Of a DNA stretch of 64,000 nt, positions 12,398-21,475 are shown one piece after another. The DNA lies in the NCBI GenBank assembly GCA_022414725.1, contig CM039464.1, forward strand, positions 11,352,187 to 11,416,186. The letters run 5' to 3'. The DNA comes from Microglena sp. YARC (lineage: Eukaryota; Chlorophyta; Chlorophyceae; Chlamydomonadales; Chlamydomonadaceae). A program made the translations under genes and the position numbers. Under the pieces are notes generated by a model, which worked only from the letters and a program-made list of their open reading frames with translations, was not told the origin of the DNA and ran no database searches. Position 1 is the first letter of the stretch; each line of letters opens with the position of its first letter.

Positions 12398-13475
12398 CAT
12401 ACATACATACATACATACATACATACATACATACATACATACATACATACATACATACATGCATACATGCATACATGCATACATGCATACATGCATACAT
12501 ACATACATGCATACATGCATACATGCATACATACATACATACATACATACATACATACATACAGGCATACATACATACATACATACATACATACATACAT
12601 ACATACATACATACATACATACATACATACATACATACATACATACATACATACATACATACATACATACATACATACATACATACATACATGCATGCAT
12701 ACATACATACATACATACATACATACATACATACATACATACATACATACATACATACATACATACATACATACATGCATGCATGCATGCATGCATGCAT
12801 GCATGCATACATGCATACATACATACATGCATGCATGCATACATACATACATACATACATGCATGCATGCATACATACATACATACATACACACATACAT
12901 ACATACACACATACATACATACACATACATACATACATACATACATACATACATACATACATACATACATACATACATACATACATACATACATACATAC
13001 ATACATACATACATACATACATACATACATACATACATACATACATACACACATACATACATACACACATACATACATACACACATACGTACATACACAC
13101 ATACATACATACACACATACATACATACACACATACATACATACACACATACATACATACACACATACATACATACATACATACATACATACATACATAC
13201 ATACATACATACATACATACATACATACATACATACATACATACATACATACATACATACATACATACATACATACATACATACATACATACATACATAC
13301 ACACATACATACATACACACACACATACATACATACACACATACATACATACATCAAGTGAGAGACGGGTTGGGATGAAACATATGAATTCTTCCAAGCT
13401 GCTAAGTGATGACTGTGTACCCCCTTGCTTCTTAAATGTGTGCCCCCTTTTACCCCTGTGTAGTACATCAAGTGA
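7336..13475 (+). CDS. SAR1: SAR1-type small GTPase of COPII vesicles
   Basis: Five exons: 7336-7385, 9060-9270, 10026-10127, 11393-11596 and 13464-13475, all GT-AG and in phase, giving 192 aa (the family is about 190-193). The N-terminus [17 protein letters not shown] is the amphipathic SAR1 membrane helix. Walker A is GLDNSGKT (27-34), G3 is DLGGHE (70-75) and G4 is NKID (129-132). The product would recruit the COPII coat at ER exit sites. The last exon is only TAC ATC AAG TGA, giving the C-terminus FRWMAQYIK. Walker A has Ser31 where SAR1 proteins normally have Ala; a decaying upstream copy keeps Ala. Introns 1-4 are crowded with copies of the neighbouring exon edges. Start: the only Met giving the SAR1 N-terminus, preceded by a pyrimidine-rich leader. 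Confidence 0.95.
7386..8169. other. SAR1 intron 1, first part
   Basis: Contains a run of Gs at 7440-7468 and otherwise unique, moderately GC-rich sequence without recognisable exons or dispersed elements. Confidence 0.5.
8040..9059 (+). repeat. Tandem decoys of the SAR1 exon 2 acceptor
   Basis: At least eight decaying copies of CCCCTGCAG|GAACAAGGAGGCCAAGATCC. They lie near 8172, 8325, 8697, 8815, 8858, 8900, 8978 and the real one at 9051. Some extend deep into exon 2: 8410-8480 encodes [18 protein letters not shown]; 8699-8755 encodes [14 protein letters not shown]. Others stop after GAGGCC and switch to AACCGCCGCCACCATTGTA. The first part (8040-8330) holds two 135-150 bp units with ATGTTACCATCACCACCACC. 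Confidence 0.9.
9271..9654. other. SAR1 intron 2, first part
   Basis: AAATAAATAAATG tracts at 9271-9360, then AT-rich sequence with two CATGACTGTCTACCCCCGTT-like units (9425-9520) and five GATCTGTATGA units (9555-9605). Confidence 0.6.
9655..10025 (+). repeat. Tandem decoys of the SAR1 exon 3 acceptor
   Basis: Four 70-100 bp units precede the real exon. Each holds an acceptor and exon start (TTGGTAATTGTAG|GTGGACGCCATCG, then CTACCTGATGGACGCCTCAG) and then diverges to CCCTAAACCCCTCAGTAAGC. Units begin near 9655, 9727, 9818 and 9918; the functional one starts at 10026. Some decoys keep an open frame for about 14 codons. Confidence 0.9.
10316..10455 (+). mobile_element. Family S element fragment
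   Basis: TATGTATGTTGTGTACATTACAGGGG, then AGCCAAATAGGCTAAAGGGA, ACTGAACCCCAAGCAATCAT and CCTGAGTTCGTGCTGCAG. It lies in SAR1 intron 3 and runs straight into a CA-rich minisatellite. Confidence 0.65.
10465..11050. repeat. About 20-bp minisatellite CCCTCCCACACACACTCCAC
   Basis: Around 28 copies of a 19-22 bp CA/CT-rich unit, with Ts where some units read CTCTCACACATACTCC. Its long open frames on both strands are artefacts of the period. Confidence 0.9.
11050..11392 (+). repeat. Tandem decoys of the SAR1 exon 4 acceptor
   Basis: Four imperfect copies of CCCAG|GTGCCCTTCCTTGTCC (near 11055, 11180, 11238 and 11310), separated by ACACCCTCACCCACAC-type sequence, lead to the real acceptor at 11391-11392 (CCCAG|GTTCCCTTCCTTGTCCTG). 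Confidence 0.85.
11685..12200 (+). repeat. Tandem decoys of the SAR1 exon 4 donor
   Basis: Seven copies of the exon end and donor: GAGGGCTTCCGATGGATGCC then ACAG|GTAATAA, at about 11695, 11826, 11925, 11983, 12033, 12083 and 12178. They shorten and diverge away from the exon (for example GGCCTCCGATGGATGTAGCA then GGTAAAAAG). A-rich spacers of 25-90 bp separate them. Confidence 0.92.
12240..12370 (-). mobile_element. Acceptor-like copy followed by a reversed family S element
   Basis: 12240-12290 repeats the sequence before the last SAR1 exon (GCTTCCTAAATGTGTGCCCC then CTTTTACCACTGTTTAG). 12290-12370 is a family S end (AACACGGTTGGGCTAGTCTC, CTACCCCTGGACTGTTAC) whose tail continues into the ACAT microsatellite. 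Confidence 0.7.
12368..13352. repeat. (ACAT)n microsatellite, about 980 bp
   Basis: Nearly pure ACAT repeats with interspersed GCAT and ACAC variants, in SAR1 intron 4. It starts exactly at the tail of the family S element (GGACTGTTAC|ATACATACAT) and ends at ATACATCAAGTGAGAGAC, a copy of the last exon. All long Tyr-Ile-His-Thr or Tyr-Val-Cys-Met frames across it are artefacts. Confidence 0.97.
13345..13463 (+). repeat. Copy of the SAR1 last-exon region
   Basis: TACATCAAGTGAGAGACGGG followed by TTGGGATGAAACATATGAAT and CCAAGCTGCTAAGTGATGAC repeats, with changes, the true terminal exon and 3' UTR at 13464-13530. The first copy has no AG before TACATC, so only the second can be spliced. Confidence 0.85.
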
Positions 13476-13530
13476 AAGGCAAATTGGGATGAAACAAAGG
13501 ACTTCGTCCAAGCTGCAAAGTGAGGACAAC

Positions 13531-13733
13531 CACTGTTTTTCTTTTCGGCTACGGGCAGTAGCTTCTAGGCAGCTCCACTGGCTGGCTAACCAGTCGAACC
13601 TAAAGCAACCTAGTGCACCTTGAAGCTGACGTAATCAGCTTTCTAGCGCAGCAGAAATTTTGAGGCTTAGCCCAGTGGCTGGCTTAGGGAGTTGCCTATA
13701 AGCTGCTGCTAGTTGCCGAAAAGAAAAACAGTG
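13531..13733. mobile_element. hAT-like MITE, family B, intact
   Basis: 203 bp with near-perfect inverted ends (CACTGTTTTTCTTTTCGGC / GCCGAAAAGAAAAACAGTG) and the 8-bp target duplication AGGACAAC at 13523-13530 and 13734-13741. It lies just past the SAR1 stop, in the likely 3' UTR. Confidence 0.9.
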
Positions 13734-13741
13734 AGGACAAC

Positions 13742-14332
13742 CGCTGTTTCATGTTTGGGCTACGCTTTGTAGCTTCCAGCCAGCTCCAACAGCAAGCCAA
13801 TGGGTTTAGCCCAGCTTCCAGCCAGCTCCATGCATGAGGCACTGTTTCATGTTTGGGCTACGCTTGGTAGCTTCCAGCCAGCTCTAGAAGCCAGCCGCAG
13901 GGCCGACCTCAAAGCATGTCCCTGCATTTGAATGCCTGTCATATCATGTCAGATTATCTGTCAGATTATCTGTCAGATTATCTGTCAGCTTATATGTCTG
14001 CTCATCCGTCAGCTTATCTGTCAGATTATCTGTCAGCTTATATGCCTGCTCATCTCAAAGCATGCACCAGTATTCGAATACCTGTCCTGTCATGTCAGCT
14101 TATCTGTCAGCTTATATGTCTGCTCATCTCAAAGCATGCACCTGCATTTGAATGCCTGTCCTGCCATGTCAGCTTATCTGTCAGCTTATATGTCTGCTCA
14201 TCTCAAAGCATGCACCTGCATTTGAATGCCTGCCATGTCAGCTTTCAGGCACACTAGCTGGCTTCTGGTTTGGCTCAGGGACTAGTAAAGGGAGAAGCAT
14301 AGAAGATGCTACGCGTAGCCAAAATAATAAAC
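13742..14332. mobile_element. Longer family B relative inserted at the same site
   Basis: Begins CGCTGTTTCATGTTTGGGC directly after the target duplication of the preceding MITE and ends GCGTAGCCAAAATAATAAAC then GGTG, followed by GGGACAAC, a near-copy of the same 8-bp site. The interior has tandem units of TCAGCTTATATGTCTGCTCA and AAGCATGCACCTGCATTTGA. It appears to be an internally expanded copy that landed next to the first one. Confidence 0.65.
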
Positions 14333-14368
14333 GGTGGGGACAACTAGCATCTCCAAATCACATCTTAT

Positions 14369-14541
14369 TAGGAAACGGCAGTATGATATCATATGATATC
14401 ATATCATATCATCAAAAGATAGTATGTAATGCCGGTAGGCTGCCTTGCCTTAAGTTTCCATGTATATACAATATCATATGATGCAACTTGTATGATATCA
14501 TACACGCCTTAGGTCTACACCATATGATATGCTGGTCCTTA
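14369..14541. mobile_element. hAT-like MITE, family A (TAGGGAMCGGCA ends)
   Basis: AT-rich element with palindromic ATCATATGATATCATA stretches and ends TAGGAAACGGCAG / GCTGGTCCTTA. Flanks CATCTTAT and CATCTAAT match at 7 of 8 positions, a probable 8-bp target duplication. Confidence 0.75.
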
Positions 14542-14665
14542 CATCTAATCCTTCGATTCTGGGGCTAGCGTGGTGAAACTTACCCTTTGAGATTATAATC
14601 CTTCTTTAAAAACATACCAATGGCCGTAGGACAAGCCTAGATTTGCAGGATGTAGGCTTGAATAC

Positions 14666-14858
14666 CAGGGTACTTCCAAGCGCGCGTTTTTGAGTGCTGG
14701 CGCGCTGCCCTTTTGAGCCCCACTGCGCGTTTCGCGCAGTTTTTTACAACCCCCAGTGGGCGCATCAAGCATTTTTAGCGCTTTTTGCACTACAAAGCGC
14801 AGTTTTTTTTTTCAAGTGCGCTAAAGCGCTGGCCAATTTGGTCTATGGAAGTACCCTG
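14666..14858. mobile_element. hAT-like MITE, family C, with 8-bp target duplication
   Basis: 193 bp with inverted ends CAGGGTACTTCCA / GGAAGTACCCTG. The interior is rich in GCGC hairpins (GCGCGCTGCCCTTTTGAGCC, CACTGCGCGTTTCGCGCAG). Perfect target duplication TTGAATAC at 14658-14665 and 14859-14866. Other copies lie at 18637, 32080 and 32533. Confidence 0.92.
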
Positions 14859-14866
14859 TTGAATAC

Positions 14867-15115
14867 ACCAGGCTCAACAAGTGAGGTGGCTCAATCAAGG
14901 TCTGCGTACACGAGGTGGTTGGTATGTGTGTGTGTGTGTGTGTGTGTGGTGGTGGTGGTAGTGGTGGGGGGGGGGGAGTGTGTGTGTTTTGTTTGTTTGT
15001 TTGTGTGGGTTTGTGTGGGGGGAAGTGGGTGGTTGGGCAGGAGGTTTTCGGTGATGATGATTTCAAGTTCTTAATCAAATTTGAATACACCAGGCCCTAC
15101 AGGTGAGGTGGCTTG
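14867..15115. repeat. Stray copy of the ankyrin-gene exon 4 acceptor region
   Basis: Minus-strand GTGTACGCAG|ACCTTGATTGAGC (near 14910-14886) copies the acceptor and start of ankyrin exon 4 (GTACGCAG|ACATTGATTGAGC at 22847-22826). The GT-rich stretch, GGCAGGAGGTTTTCGGTGAT and ACACCAGGC..GTGAGGTGGC units match 22840-23045. This copy lies 5 kb beyond the end of the ankyrin gene. Confidence 0.7.
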
Positions 15116-15234
15116 ATTACTTAGCTTTGTAGTCCCATGGGTTTGTCAGTAGGGTTGCCAATAGGCCCCAGGCCAAGGCATGATGGGGATCGGGTCGGAT
15201 CAGGGTTTTTAAGGGTGCTTCATCACATATGTTT

Positions 15235-15880
15235 TCAGGCTTAACTGTTCTGAACAACAGTGTTTAGGGTTTAGGGTTTTGAGGCGTAACTGTTCAGAAC
15301 AACAGCGTTTAGGGTTTAGGGTTTTGAGGCGTAACTGTTCTGAAGAACAGCCTTTAGGGTTTAGGGTTTTGAGGCGTAACTATTCAGAACAACAGCGTTT
15401 AGGGTTTAGGGTTTTGAGGAGAAACTGTTCTGAACAACAGCGTTTAGGGTTTAGGATTTTGAGGCGTAACTGTTCTGAACAACAGTGCTTAGGGTTTAGG
15501 GTTTTGAGGCGTAATTGTTCTGAACAACAGCGTTTAGGGTTTAGGGTTTTGAGGCGTAATTGTTCTGAACAACAGCGTTTAGGGTTTAGGGTTTTGAAGC
15601 GTAACTGTTCAGAACAATAGCGTTTAGGGTTTAGAGTTTTGAGGCGTAACTGTTCTGAACAACAGCCTTTAGGGTTTAGGGTTTTGAGGCGTAACTGTTC
15701 AGAACAACAGCGTTTAGGGTTTAGGGTTTTGAGGTGTTACTGTTCTGAACAACAGCATTTAGAGTTAAAGATTTTGAGGCCTAATTGTTCTGACCAACAG
15801 CGTTTAGGGTTCAGGATTTGAAAGCCTAACTTTTCTGAACAACAGCATTTAGGGTGTAGGGTTTGAGTCAGAACTGTTCT
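15235..15880. repeat. 45-bp satellite containing TTTAGGGTTTAGGG
   Basis: About 14 copies of a 45-bp unit: TTTAGGGTTTAGGGTTTTGA followed by GGCGTAACTGTTCTGAACAA and CAGCG. Each unit has two plant/algal-type telomere heptamers. The right end decays. A frame of 15-residue repeats exists only because 45 is a multiple of three. Confidence 0.93.
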
Positions 15881-16662
15881 GAACAAAAGCGTCTCATGAG
15901 CCAATATCCTGGATTGGCCCAAATCCTCGATTCATGAGCCAAAATCTACATTTGCAGCGTAACAGATCCTCCCAAATCTACGTTTGAGACGTGAACCCTA
16001 ACGTTTTGAACAGCCCTGGGTCGGATCCTCTGGAAGGATGTCAACGCCAATGCCTTCCACTCTAGCAACCCTGGCACCCACCCCAACACACACACACACC
16101 ACCACCCCACACCACACACACACACCACCACACACACACCACCACCCCACACCTGCACCCTGGGGTTTGAACAGCCCTGGGTTGGATCCTCTGGAAAGTT
16201 GGAGGATCCAACCCCTGGAGGCATAATCAGTCCTCGCCCTATTTGGGTTGAGGTTGATGGTGTGTGTGTAGAGTGTGTGTGTTGGGGGGGGGGGGGGGGG
16301 GGGGGGGGGAAGTAGTAAAAACAAAGTTGGGAGGGAAAGACAAGCAGGTGTTGTGCAGGAAGCCAGCTCACCATTCATGCAGACAGGTGGGGGGTGAGGA
16401 TCCAACCCCTGGAGGCATAATCAGTCTTCTCCCTATTTGGGTTGAGGTTGTTGGTGTGTGTGTAGGGTGTGTGGTGAACTCAACCAACCTCACGCCTTGT
16501 AACAAGGCGTACTATTTGTTTTTTTTATTTATTTATTTACGTAGGCGTCATTGAAGTTGGCGGCACTTTTGGCGGTGAGTACCTCTGCCTCCAAATGTGC
16601 CGCCAATTTAAATGGCGCCTACGTTAATATCGTAGAGGTACCGCCAAATGTGTGATAGGTTG
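15881..16662. other. Intergenic low-complexity region
   Basis: TTTGAACAGCCCTGGG and GGATCCTCTGG blocks recur at 16005, 16165 and 16395 around CA/CCACAC-rich stretches, with a G run at 16285-16310 and GGAGGCATAATCAGTC twice. 16490-16540 is a fragment of the repeat ending in ACGCCTTGTAACAAGGCGTA. No gene is seen. Confidence 0.6.
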
Positions 16663-16834
16663 TAGGGAATGGCATTATGATATGATATGATATCATATCA
16701 TCATATGATGTCATTTGATGCTGGCAGTCTGACTAGTCTAAAGTTACCATTTATATACAATATTATATGATGGAGTTTGTATGATATCATATGATATCAT
16801 ACTCACCTATCATCAAATGATATGCCAGTCCCTA
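16663..16834. mobile_element. hAT-like MITE, family A
   Basis: Ends TAGGGAATGGCATTATGATA and ATATGCCAGTCCCTA. It is inserted inside an older element that has GGCGGCACTTTTGGCGG and CCGCCAAATGTG arms on either side. No convincing target duplication is seen. Confidence 0.75.
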
Positions 16835-16966
16835 CACATTTGGCAGCTAAGGTACTGCTAAATTTCTGCTAGGTTGGGTTTTAGGCCAAAATATGGTCCA
16901 AGCCAAACATCTGGTCTCATGCCAACGTTCCTGTAAAAGCAATGCAATACAACAGCCCGTCTCAGT

Positions 16967-17165
16967 GATATAGATTGGTCTAGTGGCACACCAAATCGCT
17001 GAAACGAAGCAGGGCGGGTCGGGGGGTCGATTCCCCCTACAGTCGCCCTGAGCGTTGTAGGTCGTTGTCAACCGCGATGGTAGCTTGTCCAGTTTAGGTG
17101 GTAGACCGTTCTCTGCCCGCATACGATGGGCCCGCTTAATACCACGCCCCACCAGGCGTTGTAAT
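16967..17165 (+). mobile_element. tRNA-derived SINE with a different head
   Basis: The head has an A box TGGTCTAGTGGCA (16977-16989) and a B box GGTCGATTCCCCC (about 17023-17036). The shared body (GTTGTCAACCGCGATGGTAGCTTGTCC) ends in CCACGCCCCACCAGGCGTT. Same body as 2965-3165, different tRNA-like head. Confidence 0.75.
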
Positions 17166-18175
17166 TCCTGCAAATGCACGGCAATACAGTGCTGGCAGAA
17201 CAAACCTGGTTGAACTCTAGAGTACAGAATTCAATCATGTACCAGTATGAAAAGAAAGTTTAAAGACTTGTTCAGATGATGTTATTAAATAGCCTGTTAG
17301 TAGCCTGAAGACTGCTCTCTGTCTGCAAGTAAATATGACATTACTCTGTCTTCAAGTAAATATGATGTTACTCTGTCTGCAAGTAAATATGATATTACTC
17401 TGTCTGCAAGTACATATGGTCTTGCACTATCTGCAAATAATTACCGGTACCCACACCCGAGTACAGAATGCATTCATGTACCAGTATGATAAATTGTAAA
17501 GAAGTGTCCAGATACAAATATTGATATTGGGTTTGGGCCCAGTGTCAGTAGTGTCGGTCTACAGCAATCGAACCAAGAAGAGCCATTGTACCCTTGGTGT
17601 TGATCACTGGACTAGAAGACTGCATACAACGCCAATCGGACATAGACAACAACCACCCATGGCAGAGATTTTTTCGTTTTTGAAGCCCCCCCTTTCCATA
17701 GCTATTCTGATTCCGGAGCCATTTCATAGTTTTCTTTCAAATTGGCGCTAGGCCGATCTCAAAAGCGATGGGTTTCATCGCTAATAGCGACACATCGCTC
17801 AACAAATAATCTGACCCATGCGGTTCCTTAGTCATATTCATTTTTCATGGTCATAAAAAGGAGTTTATTCGAAGTCCCAGCGGGGATGGGGTCTACGTTT
17901 TGTTTTGATTAGTTTTATCTCCGGAGGCCCTGTTCACGCCCTCAACGATTCCATCAAAGTGTAACGAATACCGTGGTGGAAATAGGTGGAAACATGATGT
18001 AAGGCAGGTGAAGTCTGGTTCTTGTACAACATAAAATAAATCAAATTAAATTAAAATCAATTAAAATCAATTGAATTCAGAATTAATTTCATTTCATTCG
18101 GGACGCGCCTCCAGGCGCCCTTAATGATGTAAGGCAGGTGAAGTCTGGTTCTTGTAGTAGTCGTTTACTTATTAT
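17166..18175. other. Intergenic, no gene recognised
   Basis: Four AAGTAAATATGATATTACTCTGTCTGC-type units at 17320-17430 and AAATTAAATTAAAATCAATT tracts at 18030-18100. CTTCATTCGGGACGCGCCTCCAGGCG-type ends recur at 18100, 19160 and 28800. No conserved coding sequence is seen. Confidence 0.5.
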
Positions 18176-18343
18176 TAGGGACCGGCAAATCATATGATGC
18201 TGACCAAAGACGAGTATCATATCATACAAATATCATATGATTTAATATCATATGATATGATGCCGTAGGCCAAAGTTACCGAGTCAGACCGCCAGCATCG
18301 TATGATATCATATGATGACATGATATCATATTGCCTATCCCTA
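18176..18343. mobile_element. hAT-like MITE, family A, with 8-bp target duplication
   Basis: TAGGGACCGGCAAATCATAT ... ATATTGCCTATCCCTA, flanked by perfect CTTATTAT duplications (18168-18175 and 18344-18351). The interior has palindromic TATCATATGATATGAT segments. Confidence 0.88.
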
Positions 18344-18636
18344 CTTATTATAACACCCTGCTGGAGGCTTGACTTGTTTGTGTATAATCTGCTTAGTTTG
18401 CTACCTGGTTTCTATTACTAACGGAGCGTGCACTTAAAGATATATCGAACATGGGGACCTGGACTTGGAAGTCGGTGAGCAGCCCAGGTTTTGCTAAAAG
18501 AAAATCATAATCAAATCCAGTCTTGTTTCTGCCAGTCCCTATCACGAATTAACCTAGACAAGGACAGCTAACTGCCGTTACAATGTTTTTAAATATACAT
18601 TTGGATTGTTACATGTTTATCCAGCCAACTCTGGAC

Positions 18637-18829
18637 CAGGGTACTTCCATTGACCAAATTTGTCAGCGCTTAAAGCGCACAAACGTCAAATTGGTCAGCG
18701 CTTTGTAGTGCAAAAAGCGCAAAAAATGCGCGCTGCGCCCACAGGGGGTTGAAATAACTGTGCATAACGCGCAGTGGCGCTCAAAAAGGCAGCGCGCCAG
18801 CGCGCAAAAGCGCGCGCTTTTGTACCCTG
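18637..18829. mobile_element. hAT-like MITE, family C
   Basis: 193 bp, CAGGGTACTTCCATTG ... TTTTGTACCCTG, flanked by CTCTGGAC and CTGTGGAC (7 of 8 identical). It has the same length and internal GCGC palindromes as the copy at 14666. Confidence 0.88.
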
Positions 18830-19279
18830 CTGTGGACTGCTCACCGTTTGTGAATTCCAAGCCCATGGAAAGCAGGGATCCCACTAATAAGTGGATTAAC
18901 ATAAAATGAGGGGAAGAAGTCACCAGAGTGTGTGGCTCTTTGGCTTAAAGTTCAGGTTTCTTTCTACGAAAATGTTTTTTTTACTGCCGAAGACGGCGAG
19001 CAGCCAAATTGCTGCTTGAAGTTATGTAACGAAGTTCAAGTTCAAGTTAAGAAAAGGAACCAGTGTCGTTACATGGCACCATGGTGCTCGAAGCAACTCT
19101 TGGGGTGCTACTAGCAACGTTTTGGCTCCAAAAGCAACCCCAAAAGGCTGTAACAGGGAATCCCCAATACGATGAAGGGCGCCTGGGGGCACGTCCCGAA
19201 TGAAATGAAATTAATTCTGGATTCAATTATTTGCAATTGATATTATAACAGGGAATCCCCAATACACGAAGATACATAA

Positions 19280-19420
19280 TGTACCACTTGCCCCCCCTTC
19301 TGGGTGGCGGGAGCCCCCAGGGTCAACCCGTTGTTCGTTTGTTTGTGCGACCGAGACGAAGTCTGACACGTCACCCAACTGTCTCGTACTGCTAGCGATG
19401 CTGCATAGAGGACTTGTGCT
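19280..19420. mobile_element. Family R fragment
   Basis: CCCCCCTTCTGGGTGGCGGG, AGCCCCCAGGGTCAACCCG, GACGAAGTCTGACACGTCAC and GCGATGCTGCATAGAGGACT, a short version of the GC-rich repeat at 1755. Confidence 0.65.
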
Positions 19421-19427
19421 ATATACA

Positions 19428-19604
19428 TAGGGAACGGCAACATGTCATCATATATTATAATGTCATCATATGATATCTGTGATGCCAGCAGTCTGACTAG
19501 GCTAAATATGACATTAAAATACAATATTATATGATGCAATTTGTATGATCTCATATGATATCATACTTGCTTTGGGTCAGTATCATATGATTTGCCGGTC
19601 CCTA
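19428..19604. mobile_element. hAT-like MITE, family A
   Basis: TAGGGAACGGCAACATGTCA ... TATCATATGATTTGCCGGTC then CCTA, AT-rich palindromic interior. Flanks TATATACA and TATATATT are similar. Confidence 0.82.
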
Positions 19605-19646
19605 TATATATTTAGCACCACGAAGAAACCCTGGAAGTGTTACATT

Positions 19647-19789
19647 TAGGGAACGGCAATATGATATCATATGATGCCGGCAGTCTGACTAGGCCTAGGT
19701 TACCATTTATATACCATATCATATGATGCAATTTGTATGATATCATACTCGCCTTTGATGATTTGCCGGTTATATATATATGGTTGCCG
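19647..19789. mobile_element. hAT-like MITE, family A, shortened
   Basis: TAGGGAACGGCAATATGATA ... GATTTGCCGGTTATATATAT then ATGGTTGCCG, with GTTACATT on both sides (19639-19646 and 19790-19797), a good 8-bp target duplication. Confidence 0.75.
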
Positions 19790-19982
19790 GTTACATTGCC
19801 ATAGACAGGCCAGTTTGACCCAGTACAAGCTTTAAAACAAGTTTTGTTCGCGTTTATATTTCCCTGGCAGTCCCTGGTAACATGTTTTTACTTCCAAAGA
19901 CGGAGAGAAGCCAAATTGCTGGCTGAAGCTACCGTATGTAACCAAGTTCAAGTTGATCTAGTCAAGCTCAAAACCACATAAG

Positions 19983-21425
19983 TTAAAGCTCGCTCTTCTC
20001 TTCGACCTTCGATTTCTGTGTTCCTTTCTTTTCTGCCTTCTTCTTCTCCTTCTGTAGTTCTTTCCACTCCTTATACCTGCGACAGCACAGAAGATGGTCA
20101 TGTGCGTTTCATTACATTATATTATAGTTATATGCAGGCCAGAGTTGGACCAAGACAAGACCACCCCCCAACTTCCAGGTGGGTCTTCCAACCATAAAAA
20201 GGCGCATTTAGTGCAAGGGTTTGCTTCCGAGCCAGGTTTGTTTTTATAAGTGAAAGGATTTTCACCCGAAAGGATGGGTCTCCTTGTGCTAGCCTTGACC
20301 ATGATGGTGCTAGCTGGCCCATACAGGTTAAATGAAGGGAGGTTCACACAAAAGGATGGGTCTCGTTGCGCCAGCCCTACACTCAGTGTTTTTCTTTTCA
20401 GCTAAGAGCAGCAGCTTCTGGGCAGCTTCCCTGACTGGCTAGTCAGCCAAAGATAATGCAACCTAGTGGATGTCCACCCCAAAGGATGGGTCTCCTTGTG
20501 CTAGCCCTAGACTCAGTGTTTTTCTTTTCAGCTAAAAGCAGCAGCTTCTAGGCAGCTTCCCTAACTGGCTAGTCAGCCAAATAATGCAACCTGGTGGATT
20601 TACACCCCAAAGGATGGGTCTCCTTGTGCTAGTCAAACACAGGTATGCCGTACGCATAGGGACCGGCATATCATATGATGTTGACCAAAGGGGAGAATGA
20701 TATCAAATGATATCATACAAATTGCATCATATGATTTTGTATGTACATGGTAACTTTAGCCTAGTCAGACTGCCGGCATCATACGATATCATATGATGAC
20801 ATGATATAATATTTCTGTTCCCAACGTATGCGTGATGGGACCCACCATGGTTGAATGTATGTATTTTTATAGTCCAGGGTTATCCAAGTAGACAAGAATG
20901 GCTACAAATAAAAAGCATTGATGAACTTAACCCCAAAAATTCTTTGACACCCTAAGCCACCCTTATTTATTGTATGTATCGATATGAGTTGAGAAGACAG
21001 ACCGGAAACATGCATCCCTTGAGCCACGCCAGCCCTCAAGCCACGCAATCCTTCGAGCCACGCCAAACATGCACCCCTCGAGCCACTCCATCCCTCAAGC
21101 CACGCCAAACATGCATCCCTCCAGCCACGCCAACCCTTGAGCTACGCCATCCCTCGAGCAACGCCAGCCCTCAAGCCACGCAATCCTTCAAGCCACGCCA
21201 AACATGCACCCCTCGAGCCACTCCATCCCTCCAGCCACGCCAAACATGCATCCCTCCAGCCACGCCATCCCTTGAGCCACGCCATCCCTCGAGCCATGAG
21301 TGCTATTCAAAGCGTGCAGATTAGGAAAAGCCCCAATCAAAAATTTCCCCACCCTCCTGATGCGTGTATTATATACCAGTACTAGTATTGTCCCCGTGTG
21401 GCCGTACATACACACATAAATATAT

Positions 21426-21475
<50 letters not shown>

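Noticed and set aside
12339..13623. Long open frames (up to nearly 400 codons) of Tyr-Ile-His-Thr or Met-Tyr-Val-Cys
   Set aside because: They are the six-frame reading of the ACAT microsatellite in SAR1 intron 4; no stop can occur in a pure tetranucleotide of this composition.
15235..15880. A chromosome end or a 15-residue repeat protein
   Set aside because: The heptamers are interstitial with gene-bearing DNA on both sides, and the open frame exists only because the unit length is divisible by three.
16847..17203. 118-codon minus frame with Cys/His and Arg-rich sequence
   Set aside because: It lies antisense to a SINE copy; the peptide is not conserved beyond that repeat.
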